NCBI GenBank assembly: GCA_039817825.1
Contig: JBCBVA010000006.1
Span: forward strand, 1 to 64,000
Source of the DNA: PCC-7336 sp039817825
GTDB lineage: Bacteria; Cyanobacteriota; Cyanobacteriia; Thermostichales; PCC-7336
Direction: 5' to 3'
Length of the DNA: 64,000 bases
Below are positions 24,609 to 33,822 of this stretch, in pieces (within the stretch, counting starts at the first letter, position 1; the number at the start of each line of letters is the position of its first letter). A program made the position numbers and the translations under genes. The notes under the pieces are model-generated. The model made no database searches. It saw nothing but the letters and a program-made list of their open reading frames with translations, and was not told where the DNA came from.

Positions 24609-26111
24609 TCAGACCGTCAACTGCGGACGGCTGGGCTCGGGCCAATCCAGGTGGAAGAACTGACCGCGAGGTTGATCCAGGCGTTCGTAGGTATGCGCAC
24701 CAAAGTAGTCTCGCTGAGCTTGCAGCAGATTGGCAGGAAGAAAACCACTGCGGTACGAGTCAAAGTAGGCCAAAGACGACGAGAATGTGGGCACTGGAAT
24801 TCCCTGCATTGCAGCCGTTGCCACGACTTCACGCCAGTGGGTTTGGGACGACTCAATTTCTTTGGTGAAATACGGATCGAGCAACAAGTTGGGCAGATCG
24901 GCCTGGAGATCGAATGCCTCTTTAATGCGTTGCAAGAAGCGGGCACGAATGATGCATCCTCCGCGCCAGATCATGGAAATTTCGCCAAAATTCAACTGCC
25001 AGTCGTATTCTTTTTGGGCCTCTCGCATCAGGGCGAATCCTTGAGCGTAGGAGCAAATCTTAGAACAGTACAGTGCATCTCGAATGGCATCCACGAAGGC
25101 TTGCTTGTCCCCTCTGAAGCTCGGGCCTGGGCCGTGTAGAACTTTGCTGGCTGCCATCCGCTCTTCTTTGAGAGAGCTGATGATGCGGGCGTAAACAGCC
25201 TCGGCAATCGTGGGGGCAGAGACTCCCATATCCAAAGAGTTCACAGCAGTCCATTTCCCCGTCCCCTTTTGGCCAGCAGTATCCAAGACGATATCGACAA
25301 ATGGACTACCGGTTTCGGGGTCAACCTGCTTGAGAATGTCTGCGGTGACTTCAATCAAAAAGCTATCCAGCTTTCCGGTATTCCACTCGGCAAAGACATC
25401 GCTCATCTCTTTTGGAGACATGCCAAGCAAATCACGCATCAGGTGATAGGCTTCGCAGATCATCTGCATATCACCATATTCGATGCCGTTGTGCACCATT
25501 TTGACGTAGTGACCAGCACCATTGGGGCCGATATATGTGCTGCAGGGAATGCCACCCTCAATGGGATGACCGGGAGTCGCGCCTTTAATTTCTTTCCCCG
25601 TCTCGGGGTCAACTTTGGACGAGATCGCCGTCCAAATGGGCTCCAAGGACTTCCACGACTCGGGGTTACCTCCAGGCATTAATGACGGGCCAAACCGGGC
25701 TCCTTCTTCGCCTCCAGACGTTCCAGATCCAAAGAACTTGAGTTTGTCTGCGTACGTTCTTTCCCGCTCAATGGTGTCAGTCCAGAGGGAATTGCCCGCA
25801 TCGACCACAATATCGTCCGGTTCGATGCCAGCTTCGATCAAGTCACCGATCACGTAATCAATCGGTTTACCCGCTTTGATCAGCAACACAATTTTGCGCG
25901 GTTTCTTCAGCGATGCCAGCAGCTCCGATAGAGATGTACAGGCAACCAATCCGCCAGGAGTATCGGGGTTCTCAGCAATAAATGACTCCGTAACAGAAGT
26001 CGTGCGATTGTAAACCGCAACTTTGTAACCGTGGTCGGCCATGTTGAGCACTAGGTTTTGCCCCATGACAGCCAGACCAATTAACCCGATATCTGCTTGT
26101 GCATCAGTCAT
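24609..26111 (-). CDS. gnd: 6-phosphogluconate dehydrogenase, decarboxylating
   Basis: Oxidises 6-phosphogluconate to ribulose-5-phosphate with NADP+, the last oxidative step of the pentose phosphate pathway that cyanobacteria use in the dark. The 500-residue protein shows the Rossmann start GLIGLAVMGQNLVLNMADHG, the catalytic region NGAGHYVKMVHNGIEYGDMQ with the conserved Lys, the DTAGQKGTGKWTAVNSLDMG segment and the C-terminal RAQRDYFGAHTYERLDQ tail that completes the neighbouring subunit's site. It is somewhat longer than the usual 470-490 residues because of its C-terminal end. It lies 198 bp after the phosphodiesterase gene start region and is read away from the SYLF gene. Confidence 0.95.
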   Translation of the reverse strand: MTDAQADIGLIGLAVMGQNLVLNMADHGYKVAVYNRTTSVTESFIAENPDTPGGLVACTSLSELLASLKKPRKIVLLIKAGKPIDYVIGDLIEAGIEPDDIVVDAGNSLWTDTIERERTYADKLKFFGSGTSGGEEGARFGPSLMPGGNPESWKSLEPIWTAISSKVDPETGKEIKGATPGHPIEGGIPCSTYIGPNGAGHYVKMVHNGIEYGDMQMICEAYHLMRDLLGMSPKEMSDVFAEWNTGKLDSFLIEVTADILKQVDPETGSPFVDIVLDTAGQKGTGKWTAVNSLDMGVSAPTIAEAVYARIISSLKEERMAASKVLHGPGPSFRGDKQAFVDAIRDALYCSKICSYAQGFALMREAQKEYDWQLNFGEISMIWRGGCIIRARFLQRIKEAFDLQADLPNLLLDPYFTKEIESSQTHWREVVATAAMQGIPVPTFSSSLAYFDSYRSGFLPANLLQAQRDYFGAHTYERLDQPRGQFFHLDWPEPSRPQLTV

Positions 26112-26309
26112 GATGAGACCTTTTCTGCTGGTGCACCACGATTCTAGTTGAGCAGAATTCGTTCGCAGCGGGATTTGACGAAAGACAGTGTTAAATCCTC
26201 ATAAGAATATCAGCGACCTGCTGACACAGATCGCTGAAGGGGGCGCATTTGCTGTGCCACTCTTGGGAGTCTTGCAGCCAATGGCGTTACGAATCGACCC
26301 AAGAGGCAA

Positions 26310-28013
26310 TTAGACTGACGAGACAGCCGGTACTTGAATTGCGGAGACGATGGTCGAGATAGGCTCGCCATCAAGATGTTTGGGAACAGAAGCACCCAGT
26401 AGGGTCAGAATGGTGGGGCCAATATCCACACCTTCTACGGGAGGGGTGGTTGAACCCGGCTCAATTCCACTGCCTTTAGCGATGACAAAGCCGTCGTTTT
26501 TGTGACCACCTGGACGGGGGCAGGGAACGGGGCCCACTCTGCCTACTTGGGGGCTATCGACAACGTCAGTAGGATAGTTTTGCTTCCACAGAACCACGAG
26601 GTCCGGGCCAGGAAGACGATTGCGATCGCTATCTTCAGTGGGGTACTTGCGAGTTCGGACAACGCGATCGACGACAGTCTCTCCAGTACGAGCATCAACC
26701 AGACCGTTGAGAAGTTCGATCAACTCGTCGCATACCGCGTCGTAGTCTTCAGGTAGCACAACACCATCGCGCTCGCGACCTTTCAGGTTGATGCGAATGT
26801 GTCCGTCAGCAAATGAGGGTAACGCAAAGGCTTTCATCTGCGGCCACAGACGGGAGTACCACATTGTGGGCATCCAGCTTGGGTTGACCCCTTCTTTTGC
26901 CAATAGCCACGGAGCGACGAGATCGTTATGAACGGGTTTTTGCAGCTTTCTGGGCAACCAATTGCGGATAAACCGCTTAATCGGATTGGGCTCGTGGTTT
27001 AGGTTCCAAATTTCACCTTGCCAAGAGTTGCGGTTAGGTTCGGTCAATCCAGGACCAGGATCGCTGCCAACGACTCCAGGAGCCAGTGCCTGTTTGCCCG
27101 GGAAATTCCATCGATAGATAGTTTCCGGCAGCATCACCATGCTCAGGGCATCGGTGATGTTGTTCCCCATTCCGTGGACGGAGAAGCAAACCACATGCGA
27201 ATTGTCGGGGGCGTCTTCAAGAATCTGACCCACACCGCGATCGACCGCTTTGTAGATATCCAAAACAGGCGAGTAATCAGGAGCCACCCGCTGTTTGTAG
27301 GCGGGATAAACGGGGTGATCGGGAAGAGTCAGGTGCAGCAAGTCATGGCCGCCACTGTGGGGCTCTGGAAACGCAGCGACAAATAGATCCCAATCTTCCT
27401 CATTCAGAAGATCGCGACAAATGGTGGTGCGCGTGTCAACACTACGGTTCAGCGCTCCGCTCAGCCACTGAGCGTATTTGGGGTCTCCCCAGAAACCGTG
27501 ATCGTTATATAGAACGTCGTTTTCGCCGTACTTCTCGATCAAGTCGGGCAGAAGATTGTCGGGGGTGGAGTGGCTGGGGGTGAAAGGATAGTGACCGCCC
27601 CATCCAAGAATCTGCTTGCCGTTGACGCGATCGCACAGACCTGATGCGGGTAGGTCAAACGCAGCTACGCGCCGCTCGCCCAGAAAAGCGTAAAACGGAG
27701 GATACTCCTCTGCAAAGTTGACGCCAATTTTTTCTTCATCCCGGCAAATACTGTAGTCATCGGGAAAAAATTTCGAGGTATCCCAAAACCCCGTCTTATC
27801 CGGACGGCAGCCGCTCCAAGCCATAGACCACAAGCGTTCGGTAGAGCAAGTGCGAGTTGGGCCGTCCGCATGATTAACGGTATTACGAATGCGGCCGTAC
27901 GTTCCGTCTTGGATGAGTTTCTGAAGATTGGGAAGGTGCCCCTCGGCAATCCACTGCTCCATCAAGTCGGGGTCGGCGGAATCCAGCCCGATAGCAATTA
28001 CACTATTTTTCAT
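26310..28013 (-). CDS. type I phosphodiesterase / nucleotide pyrophosphatase family protein
   Basis: A 567-residue alkaline-phosphatase-superfamily hydrolase. Metal-site residues visible are Asp in GLDSADPDL at the N-terminus, a Thr in STERLWSMAWSGCRPDKTGFW that aligns with the nucleophile position of related enzymes, a HSGGHDLLH segment in the middle, and SVHGMGNNI, which supplies Asp/His-type ligands in relatives. The C-terminus (GVDIGPTILTLLGASVPKHL) is typical for this group. It has no signal peptide, so it should act in the cytoplasm. The substrate is unknown: candidates are nucleotides, phosphodiesters or phosphonates. It lies upstream of gnd on the same strand. Confidence 0.8.
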   Translation of the reverse strand: MKNSVIAIGLDSADPDLMEQWIAEGHLPNLQKLIQDGTYGRIRNTVNHADGPTRTCSTERLWSMAWSGCRPDKTGFWDTSKFFPDDYSICRDEEKIGVNFAEEYPPFYAFLGERRVAAFDLPASGLCDRVNGKQILGWGGHYPFTPSHSTPDNLLPDLIEKYGENDVLYNDHGFWGDPKYAQWLSGALNRSVDTRTTICRDLLNEEDWDLFVAAFPEPHSGGHDLLHLTLPDHPVYPAYKQRVAPDYSPVLDIYKAVDRGVGQILEDAPDNSHVVCFSVHGMGNNITDALSMVMLPETIYRWNFPGKQALAPGVVGSDPGPGLTEPNRNSWQGEIWNLNHEPNPIKRFIRNWLPRKLQKPVHNDLVAPWLLAKEGVNPSWMPTMWYSRLWPQMKAFALPSFADGHIRINLKGRERDGVVLPEDYDAVCDELIELLNGLVDARTGETVVDRVVRTRKYPTEDSDRNRLPGPDLVVLWKQNYPTDVVDSPQVGRVGPVPCPRPGGHKNDGFVIAKGSGIEPGSTTPPVEGVDIGPTILTLLGASVPKHLDGEPISTIVSAIQVPAVSSV

Positions 28014-28681
28014 GAAACACTCACTGAATCGCGAAAATATTGAACGCTGGTTGGCAGTACAGTCAAGGTGCTAACGTACCCAAACAAATCTACCCGTACT
28101 GACGCACAAGAAATACCTTCAACCGGCTCAGCTTCCCCCAAAGACGATAATGCCCTCGGGCTGACGAAAACCGCAAGCCAAGATGGCTTGCGAGCGTCAA
28201 CAAAGCATGATTACCCAGCTAAAGGATGGCTGGAGACCAAGCAGCTTTTCCTGTCGGAAGCTGTTCGGAGTCGCCCGTAACTTCGCACCAACAACGATGG
28301 AAGTCCAGTGATCCCAGGCAGAACGTGTATTTTATTTTACATGTTCTTCGTGGAATCAATAGAGATTTACATTACATCTAGTATCGGTGACTGAATGTAA
28401 TGGCGGATGCTGAAAAGCGAACTCTTTTACGCTCAAGGGGATTCGGCGAAGAATGGGAGGTGTCGGAATAGATTCATTTGCGCCTGCCGAATTTAGTACA
28501 CCTGCGGAATCAAACGTTCGGAATCCTCAGAGGCTCGAAGTGCTGGAGGAGGTTCTTGTCGATGGCTTTGCTGTCAACAAGGCGCGAGCGCGAGGCTATG
28601 ATATGCAGTGCGCCGTTTGGGGTAGGGAGAGATCTCTAGACGCAACCCATCGCGATCTACTCCGACACCCTAGCTGACTGA
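28014..28681. other. non-coding divergent interval between phosphodiesterase gene and pabB
   Basis: A 668-bp spacer expected to hold two promoters. A perfect 8-bp hairpin (GCAAGCCA at 28173-28180, TGGCTTGC at 28184-28191, 3-nt loop) is the only clear structure, and it has no T tract. Two short open frames (28068-28280 and 28453-28677) lack Shine-Dalgarno sequences and protein-like composition, so I do not call them. Confidence 0.4.
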
Positions 28682-30499
28682 GTGTTGCCGTGGCTATCGA
28701 GAGTTGAGTATCGAAATTTGAGTCCCACAATTGCAATTCGAGACATTAGGACAGGTGGATGGGTTCGTAGCTCCAAACCGATTGCGACGATCCGCGCCGA
28801 TCGCCTGGATGATGTTCGCTCGGCACTGCAGGAATTAGACCAACAAGTGGCTCGCGATCGCCTCTATGCCGTTGGATTTATCACCTACGAGGCCTCGCCA
28901 GCATTTGATTCTGCGTTGAGCGCCGTCTCGGGTGAGACCCAAACGAGTCCGCAACTTCCGTATGTGTATTTTGGGCTGTTCGACCGACTGGAACCGTTTC
29001 AGTTTCCCACTCGTGCCGCCACCACTTACGAGCTCTCTCCCTGGCAGGCGGATATCTCGGCAGAACAGTTTGGCAGCTCAATCACTCGTATCAAGCAGTA
29101 CATCAAGCAGGGAGATACCTATCAGGTCAACTTCACCTTTCGGCAGCGATCGCAGTTTGAGGGCGATCCGTGGCCGCTCTTTGTGAAGTTAGTCAATGCA
29201 CAGGACACTCCCTACTGTGCCTACATCGACACGGATGAATTTGCGGTATGTTCCGCGTCCCCCGAGCTGTTTTTCAAGCAAGTAGGGAACGAGATTGAAT
29301 TACGACCGATGAAAGGGACTGTGGCCAGGGGCAGAACACTAGCTGAAGATGCCGACAACCAATTGTGGTTGCAGCAGTCATCCAAAGACAGGGCTGAGAA
29401 CTTGATGATTGTGGATATGATTCGCAATGACGTGAGCCACATTGCCAGCCTCGGCAGCGTTCGAGTCCCCAGCCTATTCGACATCGAGCGCTATCCCAGC
29501 ATTCACCAAATGACATCTACAGTGCGGGCCTCCGCTCGGGCTAGCTTGTGGGAAACCCTGCAAGCCCTGTTTCCATGCGCATCGATTACCGGTGCGCCGA
29601 AGGTCCGCACCATGGCCATCATTCGCGAGCTAGAGACGTCTCCACGGAATCTCTATACCGGCAGTATCGGCCTGATCGATCCCGATGGTTCGATGCAATT
29701 TAATGTGGCAATTCGTACGGTATCGATTGACAAGCGAACGGGAAATGCAGAATACGGCGTGGGTAGCGGCATTGTCTGGGACTCTGAGAGCGATCGCGAA
29801 TTTGCCGAGTGTCTGGAAAAAACGAAGGTGTTGACCCATCGCTTACCCGAATTCGACCTGTTGGAGTCACTCTTGTGGACTCCAGACGATGGATACAGCC
29901 TGCTGTCCGAACATTTAGAACGACTGCAGCAATCTGCTCGGTATTTTGATATCCCTCTCACGCTAGAAGCAGTGCGGGAGCGCTTGCAGCAAGCTGCGTT
30001 GCCGTTGGAGGTGCCCAGTAAGGTGCGGCTGACGGTCTCTAGAGCTGGGGACATTGGTATCACGACCCAGGAGTTGGGTGCTCCCGTTCGGTCTCCAGTG
30101 TCACTGGCGATCGCTGCCGATCCAATATCGAGTAGCGAAGTATTTTTATTTCACAAAACCACCCACAGAGCGATTTACGAGCGCCACCGAGCGGCGTTTC
30201 CTGACGCCCACGATGTCGTGCTGTGGAACGAGCACGGACAGGTAACAGAAGGATGTTGGGGCAATATTGCGGCTTGGATAGATGGAGTATGGGTGACACC
30301 GCCGATCCGATGCGGTGTGTTAGCGGGAGTGTATCGCCGTCAGTTGCTCGAGCAAGGTCGCTTGCAGGAGCGAGCGATTTCTATGGCAGAGCTAGTACAG
30401 TGCGATCGCCTGGCTTGGTTTAACTCGGTGCGTGGGTGGCACGATGCCGTAGTGCTGAGTGACGAGGGCATGGCGGAGGATTCTTTACCGTCAGCCTGA
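28682..30499 (+). CDS. pabB: aminodeoxychorismate synthase component I fused to aminodeoxychorismate lyase
   Basis: A 605-residue fusion for p-aminobenzoate (folate) synthesis. Residues about 1-385 are the chorismate-binding PabB half: IKQYIKQGDTYQVNFTFR, CSASPELFF, the RPMKGTVARG motif, DMIRNDVSHIASLGSV and a C-terminal VGSGIVWDSE. Residues about 390-600 are a PLP class IV aminotransferase-type lyase (PabC) with VRLTVSRAGDIG, a lysine-less stretch where relatives place PLP Lys in a FHKTTHRAIYERHR segment (Lys in HKTTH), and VTEGCWGNIAAW. It starts at GTG 28682. The glutaminase partner pabA is not adjacent. The gene converges on recR. Confidence 0.88.
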   Translation: MLPWLSRVEYRNLSPTIAIRDIRTGGWVRSSKPIATIRADRLDDVRSALQELDQQVARDRLYAVGFITYEASPAFDSALSAVSGETQTSPQLPYVYFGLFDRLEPFQFPTRAATTYELSPWQADISAEQFGSSITRIKQYIKQGDTYQVNFTFRQRSQFEGDPWPLFVKLVNAQDTPYCAYIDTDEFAVCSASPELFFKQVGNEIELRPMKGTVARGRTLAEDADNQLWLQQSSKDRAENLMIVDMIRNDVSHIASLGSVRVPSLFDIERYPSIHQMTSTVRASARASLWETLQALFPCASITGAPKVRTMAIIRELETSPRNLYTGSIGLIDPDGSMQFNVAIRTVSIDKRTGNAEYGVGSGIVWDSESDREFAECLEKTKVLTHRLPEFDLLESLLWTPDDGYSLLSEHLERLQQSARYFDIPLTLEAVRERLQQAALPLEVPSKVRLTVSRAGDIGITTQELGAPVRSPVSLAIAADPISSSEVFLFHKTTHRAIYERHRAAFPDAHDVVLWNEHGQVTEGCWGNIAAWIDGVWVTPPIRCGVLAGVYRRQLLEQGRLQERAISMAELVQCDRLAWFNSVRGWHDAVVLSDEGMAEDSLPSA

Positions 30500-30518
30500 C
30501 TGACGACAAGACAAACAA

Positions 30519-31121
30519 CTAAGAGATGGTTTGCCGAGCTTCGAAGGCGCGGGCCAGAGTGACTTCATCGGCATATTCCAAATCCGAGCCAATGGGTAAC
30601 CCAAATGCAATTCGTGTCACCTGTAAATTGGGGTTAATCTCTTTCAAAAAGTCAGCAATCACGTGCATAGTCACCTCCCCTTCGACGCTGGGACTGATGG
30701 CCATTACCACTTCGTCGGGTTTAACTGTCGCAACCCGCTGAATTAGGGGGCGCACGTTGAGTTGGTCAGCTCCGACACCATTCATCGGAGAAATCACCCC
30801 CCCCAAAACGTGATACTTCCCTTTAAATTCACGAGTTTTCTCCAGCGCAATCAGATCTTTGGAATCCGCAACAATGCAGATTTGCCGACTGTCCCGCTGG
30901 GGGGATCGACAAATCTCGCACGGGTCGTCTGCTGAAAAATGGAAGCACTGAGAACACTGGCCAATTTGCTGCTTGGCCTCAATCAGTGCATTGGCTAAAG
31001 CTTCTACCTCTGCTTTGGGGCGATCGAGTAGGTGTAATGCCAGACGTTGAGCAGATTTGGGACCAATACCGGGAAGTTTCTGCAATTCTTCGATTAGGCG
31101 GGCGAGAGGGCGCGTGTACAT
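30519..31121 (-). CDS. recR: recombination protein RecR
   Basis: A 200-residue RecR, part of the RecFOR pathway that loads RecA onto gapped DNA. It has the helix-hairpin-helix start (LPGIGPKSAQRLALHLL, 16-32), a Cys4 zinc site (Cys56, Cys59, Cys68, Cys71), a Toprim domain beginning ICIVADSKDLIALEK, and the C-terminal RIAFGLPIGSDLEYADEVTL motif. The length is canonical. It ends 20 nt from the pabB stop, in convergent orientation. Confidence 0.95.
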   Translation of the reverse strand: MYTRPLARLIEELQKLPGIGPKSAQRLALHLLDRPKAEVEALANALIEAKQQIGQCSQCFHFSADDPCEICRSPQRDSRQICIVADSKDLIALEKTREFKGKYHVLGGVISPMNGVGADQLNVRPLIQRVATVKPDEVVMAISPSVEGEVTMHVIADFLKEINPNLQVTRIAFGLPIGSDLEYADEVTLARAFEARQTIS

Positions 31122-31460
31122 GCCGACGAATCGTATAGTCTTGGACAGTCCAGCCCGGACATCGCTCTCTAAACCCGGTCACGGGGAAGTTGAAATGTCT
31201 GGAGCGATGCTGATATCGCTGCAGCTGGAGGCTAGGCTGTTTCACCCTACCCTCTAAATCACGATGGGTGCATGGCTGAGGGCTGAATTCGATCGCCCTC
31301 AGCCCCAGCTCCTCTCCTACAGTGGGAACCGGGAACGCATAGCGTCTCTTCTCAACGCTGTTGCTGCGCCGCAAGGCAAATATCGCGATTGAAAGCTCCA
31401 TTAAATGACGCAAACAGATGCGTTAACAGAGCAATGGGCACAGTGTTTGCCCAAGTCGGT
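31122..31460. other. non-coding interval upstream of recR
   Basis: This 339-bp stretch between recR and the next minus-strand gene must include the recR promoter. No convincing ORF, hairpin-T-tract, tRNA or repeat-family copy is seen. Confidence 0.35.
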
Positions 31461-31904
31461 TTATCGATATAGTTCCCGCAGGTGACCGGGCATGAGATTG
31501 ATCCCGAGAGCTGATTTCAACAGGTATAAGACCAGTAGGATGGAGCCGCTGATGGCTAAATTACATCCGATCAGTAGGAGGGCGACCGCAATTCGATTGG
31601 CAACGACCGTCAGTCTCGATCTGGGATAGGAGCGGGTGTTCTGACGGCGATCCTTACCCACCCAGAGAACAATGAAATATCGGGCAAACAGCACGTCAAG
31701 GGTGAATCGCAAATCGATCAACTTGGGTGACGGTTTTGGTAACGCCATAGCGACCAGGCGTTTGATTTCGTCCAACTGAGCTACTGTCAGGCTGGAGCGC
31801 ACGGCTGTCGACATGCAATCCACGAGAGCCTCGGGAGTACGGTTCCGCTCCGAGTTAGGGGCCTTGCGATGGCTGTCCAGCAATCGATTCACTAAATTTG
31901 CCAT
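31461..31904 (-). CDS. hypothetical membrane protein
   Basis: A 147-residue protein with a hydrophilic N-terminal half (NRLLDSHRKAPNSERNRTPE) that includes a DEIKRLVAMALPKPSPKLIDLRF linker, then a FIVLWVGKDRR motif at the membrane edge and one or two C-terminal hydrophobic segments (VANRIAVALLLIGCNLAISGSILLVLYLL). Similar FVLLVGKDRR proteins occur in other cyanobacteria, with no known role as far as I can tell. The next minus-strand gene upstream is also a membrane protein, 48 bp away, so they may form a unit. Confidence 0.6.
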   Translation of the reverse strand: MANLVNRLLDSHRKAPNSERNRTPEALVDCMSTAVRSSLTVAQLDEIKRLVAMALPKPSPKLIDLRFTLDVLFARYFIVLWVGKDRRQNTRSYPRSRLTVVANRIAVALLLIGCNLAISGSILLVLYLLKSALGINLMPGHLRELYR

Positions 31905-31952
31905 GCCTGCCCCGCGAGCTGGAACATCCGGCTTTGGCTCACAGACATCTAG

Positions 31953-32606
31953 CTATCCCTCAACATCAAATAGTAATGTGCCCAGACATGCTCCAACGCA
32001 CATACTGAGCAAGCTGAGCAGCCGTAATTGGCGGCACAATCCCTGCGGATATCGAGCGCACAGATCGCCATGTTGGCTGAGAAACCAAGCAATTCCGCTA
32101 CCAGCAAGCCAGAGCGCGGCCATAATGCGCGCCCAATATCGATACGGGCGAACGTCTAACCACATGTCTGGGCGAATATCGGTCACAAGTACAGACAAAA
32201 TCAGCAGGCTGATCCAGGCGATCGCTGGGACAATACCGCCACTACCCGACCAGAGCAAGTAGATTGTGAGGGCGATCGTGACTATCCACACCACTAGTGG
32301 AGCGGAAAAAGCACATCCCAACCACGCCATGCCCAGCACAGCGCAGCCCACGGCTGGCAACTGCAGTAGGGGACGAATGCGCTCAAAATAGGCTCCCCGT
32401 GTCAGAGGTCTTCTGACTCTTTGCCCTCTTGCTCTTTGCAGGAGATTAGTGTTGCGCACGGAAACTAAACTTGCCAGATCGATCGTAGTGTTGCCGATCT
32501 CTCGACAAATAAACAACGATAAATATACTGAGACTCCAAACAGCACAACTCCTATAGCGATCGGCAATCCGTTATGGAGAGTTTTCTCCTCCCCTCGCCT
32601 TATCAA
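31953..32606 (-). CDS. hypothetical polytopic membrane protein; 5' end inside repeat C2
   Basis: A protein of up to 217 residues with about five or six hydrophobic segments, including GVVLFGVSVYLSLFIC, PAVGCAVLGMAWLGCAF, VVWIVTIALTIYLLW and a C-terminal pair. No motif identifies it. The first 18 or so codons from ATG 32606 fall inside repeat C2 (32553-32657), so the present start is supplied by, or has been altered by, the repeat. An alternative GTG just inside the unique sequence has AGGAG too close to be a good site. Upstream lies the STAS gene; downstream, after 48 bp, the other membrane protein. Confidence 0.5.
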   Translation of the reverse strand: MIRRGEEKTLHNGLPIAIGVVLFGVSVYLSLFICREIGNTTIDLASLVSVRNTNLLQRARGQRVRRPLTRGAYFERIRPLLQLPAVGCAVLGMAWLGCAFSAPLVVWIVTIALTIYLLWSGSGGIVPAIAWISLLILSVLVTDIRPDMWLDVRPYRYWARIMAALWLAGSGIAWFLSQHGDLCARYPQGLCRQLRLLSLLSMCVGACLGTLLFDVEG

Positions 32607-32657
32607 TTACGGCTTTGAGCTGTCTACATGCTCCAGACCTTAGAGCGGATTGCTATA
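32553..32657 (+). repeat. MITE-like repeat family C, copy C2
   Basis: A 105-bp element with inverted ends: left TATAGCGATCGGCAATCCG and right AGCGGATTGCTATA. It shares the block CGGCAATCCG(C/T)TATGGAGAG with C1. It overlaps the 5' end of the membrane-protein gene at 31953-32606. Confidence 0.7.
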
Positions 32658-32670
32658 TAAAAGCGAGAGC

Positions 32671-33567
32671 CTAATACAGGCTAAAGCACTCGATCGCAGC
32701 TTCCCGACTGGCAAACGACTCCAACCCTAACGAGTGCAGTTGGCAACTAAGGAAGGCATGAACGCGTTCGTTCAGGCCGCATACCGATAGCTTTCCGCGC
32801 CATTCTCGACACATATTGGCAGTGGCAATGAGCGCCCTCAACGTGGCCAGATTGAGGGATGAGACCATGCTCATATCCAAAATGATGTTGGGGGAGTAGC
32901 GGGTTGCAATCTCAAATAGATCTTTACGCAATTGAGTGGATGACAGACGTTCTAGACGGCCCCATAACGGGACAATGCTGAGTAAGTATCCCGCTGCCGA
33001 GTCGGCAAATTCTACGTGACGAACTAACACCAAATCGTCGCGGTTGCCTGCGTCCACAGACTGCCTCAAACAAATGGCTTTGGATCGGTGTACGAGCGTG
33101 CGAGCAAAATAGTCTGCGGTTGACTGTTTGAGAATCCCCCGTTCTGATAGGGCCACGCCCAGTGGAAGCGGGTGCCCGACGTCTCGCCGCTCAAGCAGCG
33201 TCCGACTTAATTCCCGTTCGGAAACAAGATGGGCTTCAAGCAGATACTCTCCGATCCGTTTTTGAAAGGACAGATGGCTCAACCACCGAGTATTGCTGAA
33301 GAAAATTAGGGTTGCAAAGTCCAGTTCGGTTTCTTGCAAAACGATATCTGCAATAGCCCCTCCCCGCTGTTGCCATTGGGTTTGAATGGCTGCAATCTGG
33401 GCAGAGTTGAGTAAATCGGCAGACTCAAGGCGTTTAAATATGGGGGCTGCGGGATCGATTTGGAGTGTCCGACCGCAAAAGCCTAAAAAATCACTGTTGA
33501 GGCCATCCAAAACATGCACGTAACCTTCCGGGCTTTGGCGGCCAGCTCGTTTGAGAATGGCAATCAT
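32671..33567 (-). CDS. STAS-domain protein with GspE-N-like segment
   Basis: A 298-residue soluble protein. The C-terminal part (about 205-298: RYSPNIILDMSMVSSLNLATLRALIATANMC, then KLSVCGLNERVHAFLS) has the STAS/anti-sigma-antagonist layout, with a Ser-Ser pair at the usual phospho-site (NIILDMSMVSS). The middle (GEYLLEAHLVSERELSRTLL and PLPLGVALSERGILKQS) resembles the MshEN/GspE N-terminal repeats used for nucleotide or c-di-GMP sensing. The N-terminal third is not recognised. It may act in a partner-switch or signalling pathway, but no kinase or sigma factor is adjacent. Confidence 0.6.
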   Translation of the reverse strand: MIAILKRAGRQSPEGYVHVLDGLNSDFLGFCGRTLQIDPAAPIFKRLESADLLNSAQIAAIQTQWQQRGGAIADIVLQETELDFATLIFFSNTRWLSHLSFQKRIGEYLLEAHLVSERELSRTLLERRDVGHPLPLGVALSERGILKQSTADYFARTLVHRSKAICLRQSVDAGNRDDLVLVRHVEFADSAAGYLLSIVPLWGRLERLSSTQLRKDLFEIATRYSPNIILDMSMVSSLNLATLRALIATANMCREWRGKLSVCGLNERVHAFLSCQLHSLGLESFASREAAIECFSLY

Positions 33568-33695
33568 AATGTCTAACAGGTACCCGACGGTGCAGACAGA
33601 GATTTAATGTCCCAGCAGCATAGTGGCTATTTGTATATTTTGATATCCGTGGATATGCGGATAAATGGTTGTTGGGGAAGAGAGGGAGTTATGGG

Positions 33696-33727
33696 TCATT
33701 AGTCATTGGTCATTGGTCATTGGTTAT
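33696..33727 (+). repeat. short tandem repeat, period 8
   Basis: About four imperfect copies of TCATTGGT (TCATTAGT, then TCATTGGT repeats) in the spacer upstream of the STAS gene. Such heptamer/octamer arrays are common in cyanobacterial spacers. Confidence 0.6.
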
Positions 33728-33822
33728 TTATTGGCAGGGAATGACTTTTCTGTAGAGTTTTAAGGCGTTGAGGGCTGGGAGAGGGGAAGGGTTTTGTGGG
33801 AATGATTCCGATGAGAGGGGGT

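Noticed and set aside
28453..28677. 74-residue open frame before pabB
   Set aside because: No Shine-Dalgarno, composition not protein-like, no family features. Treated as spacer.
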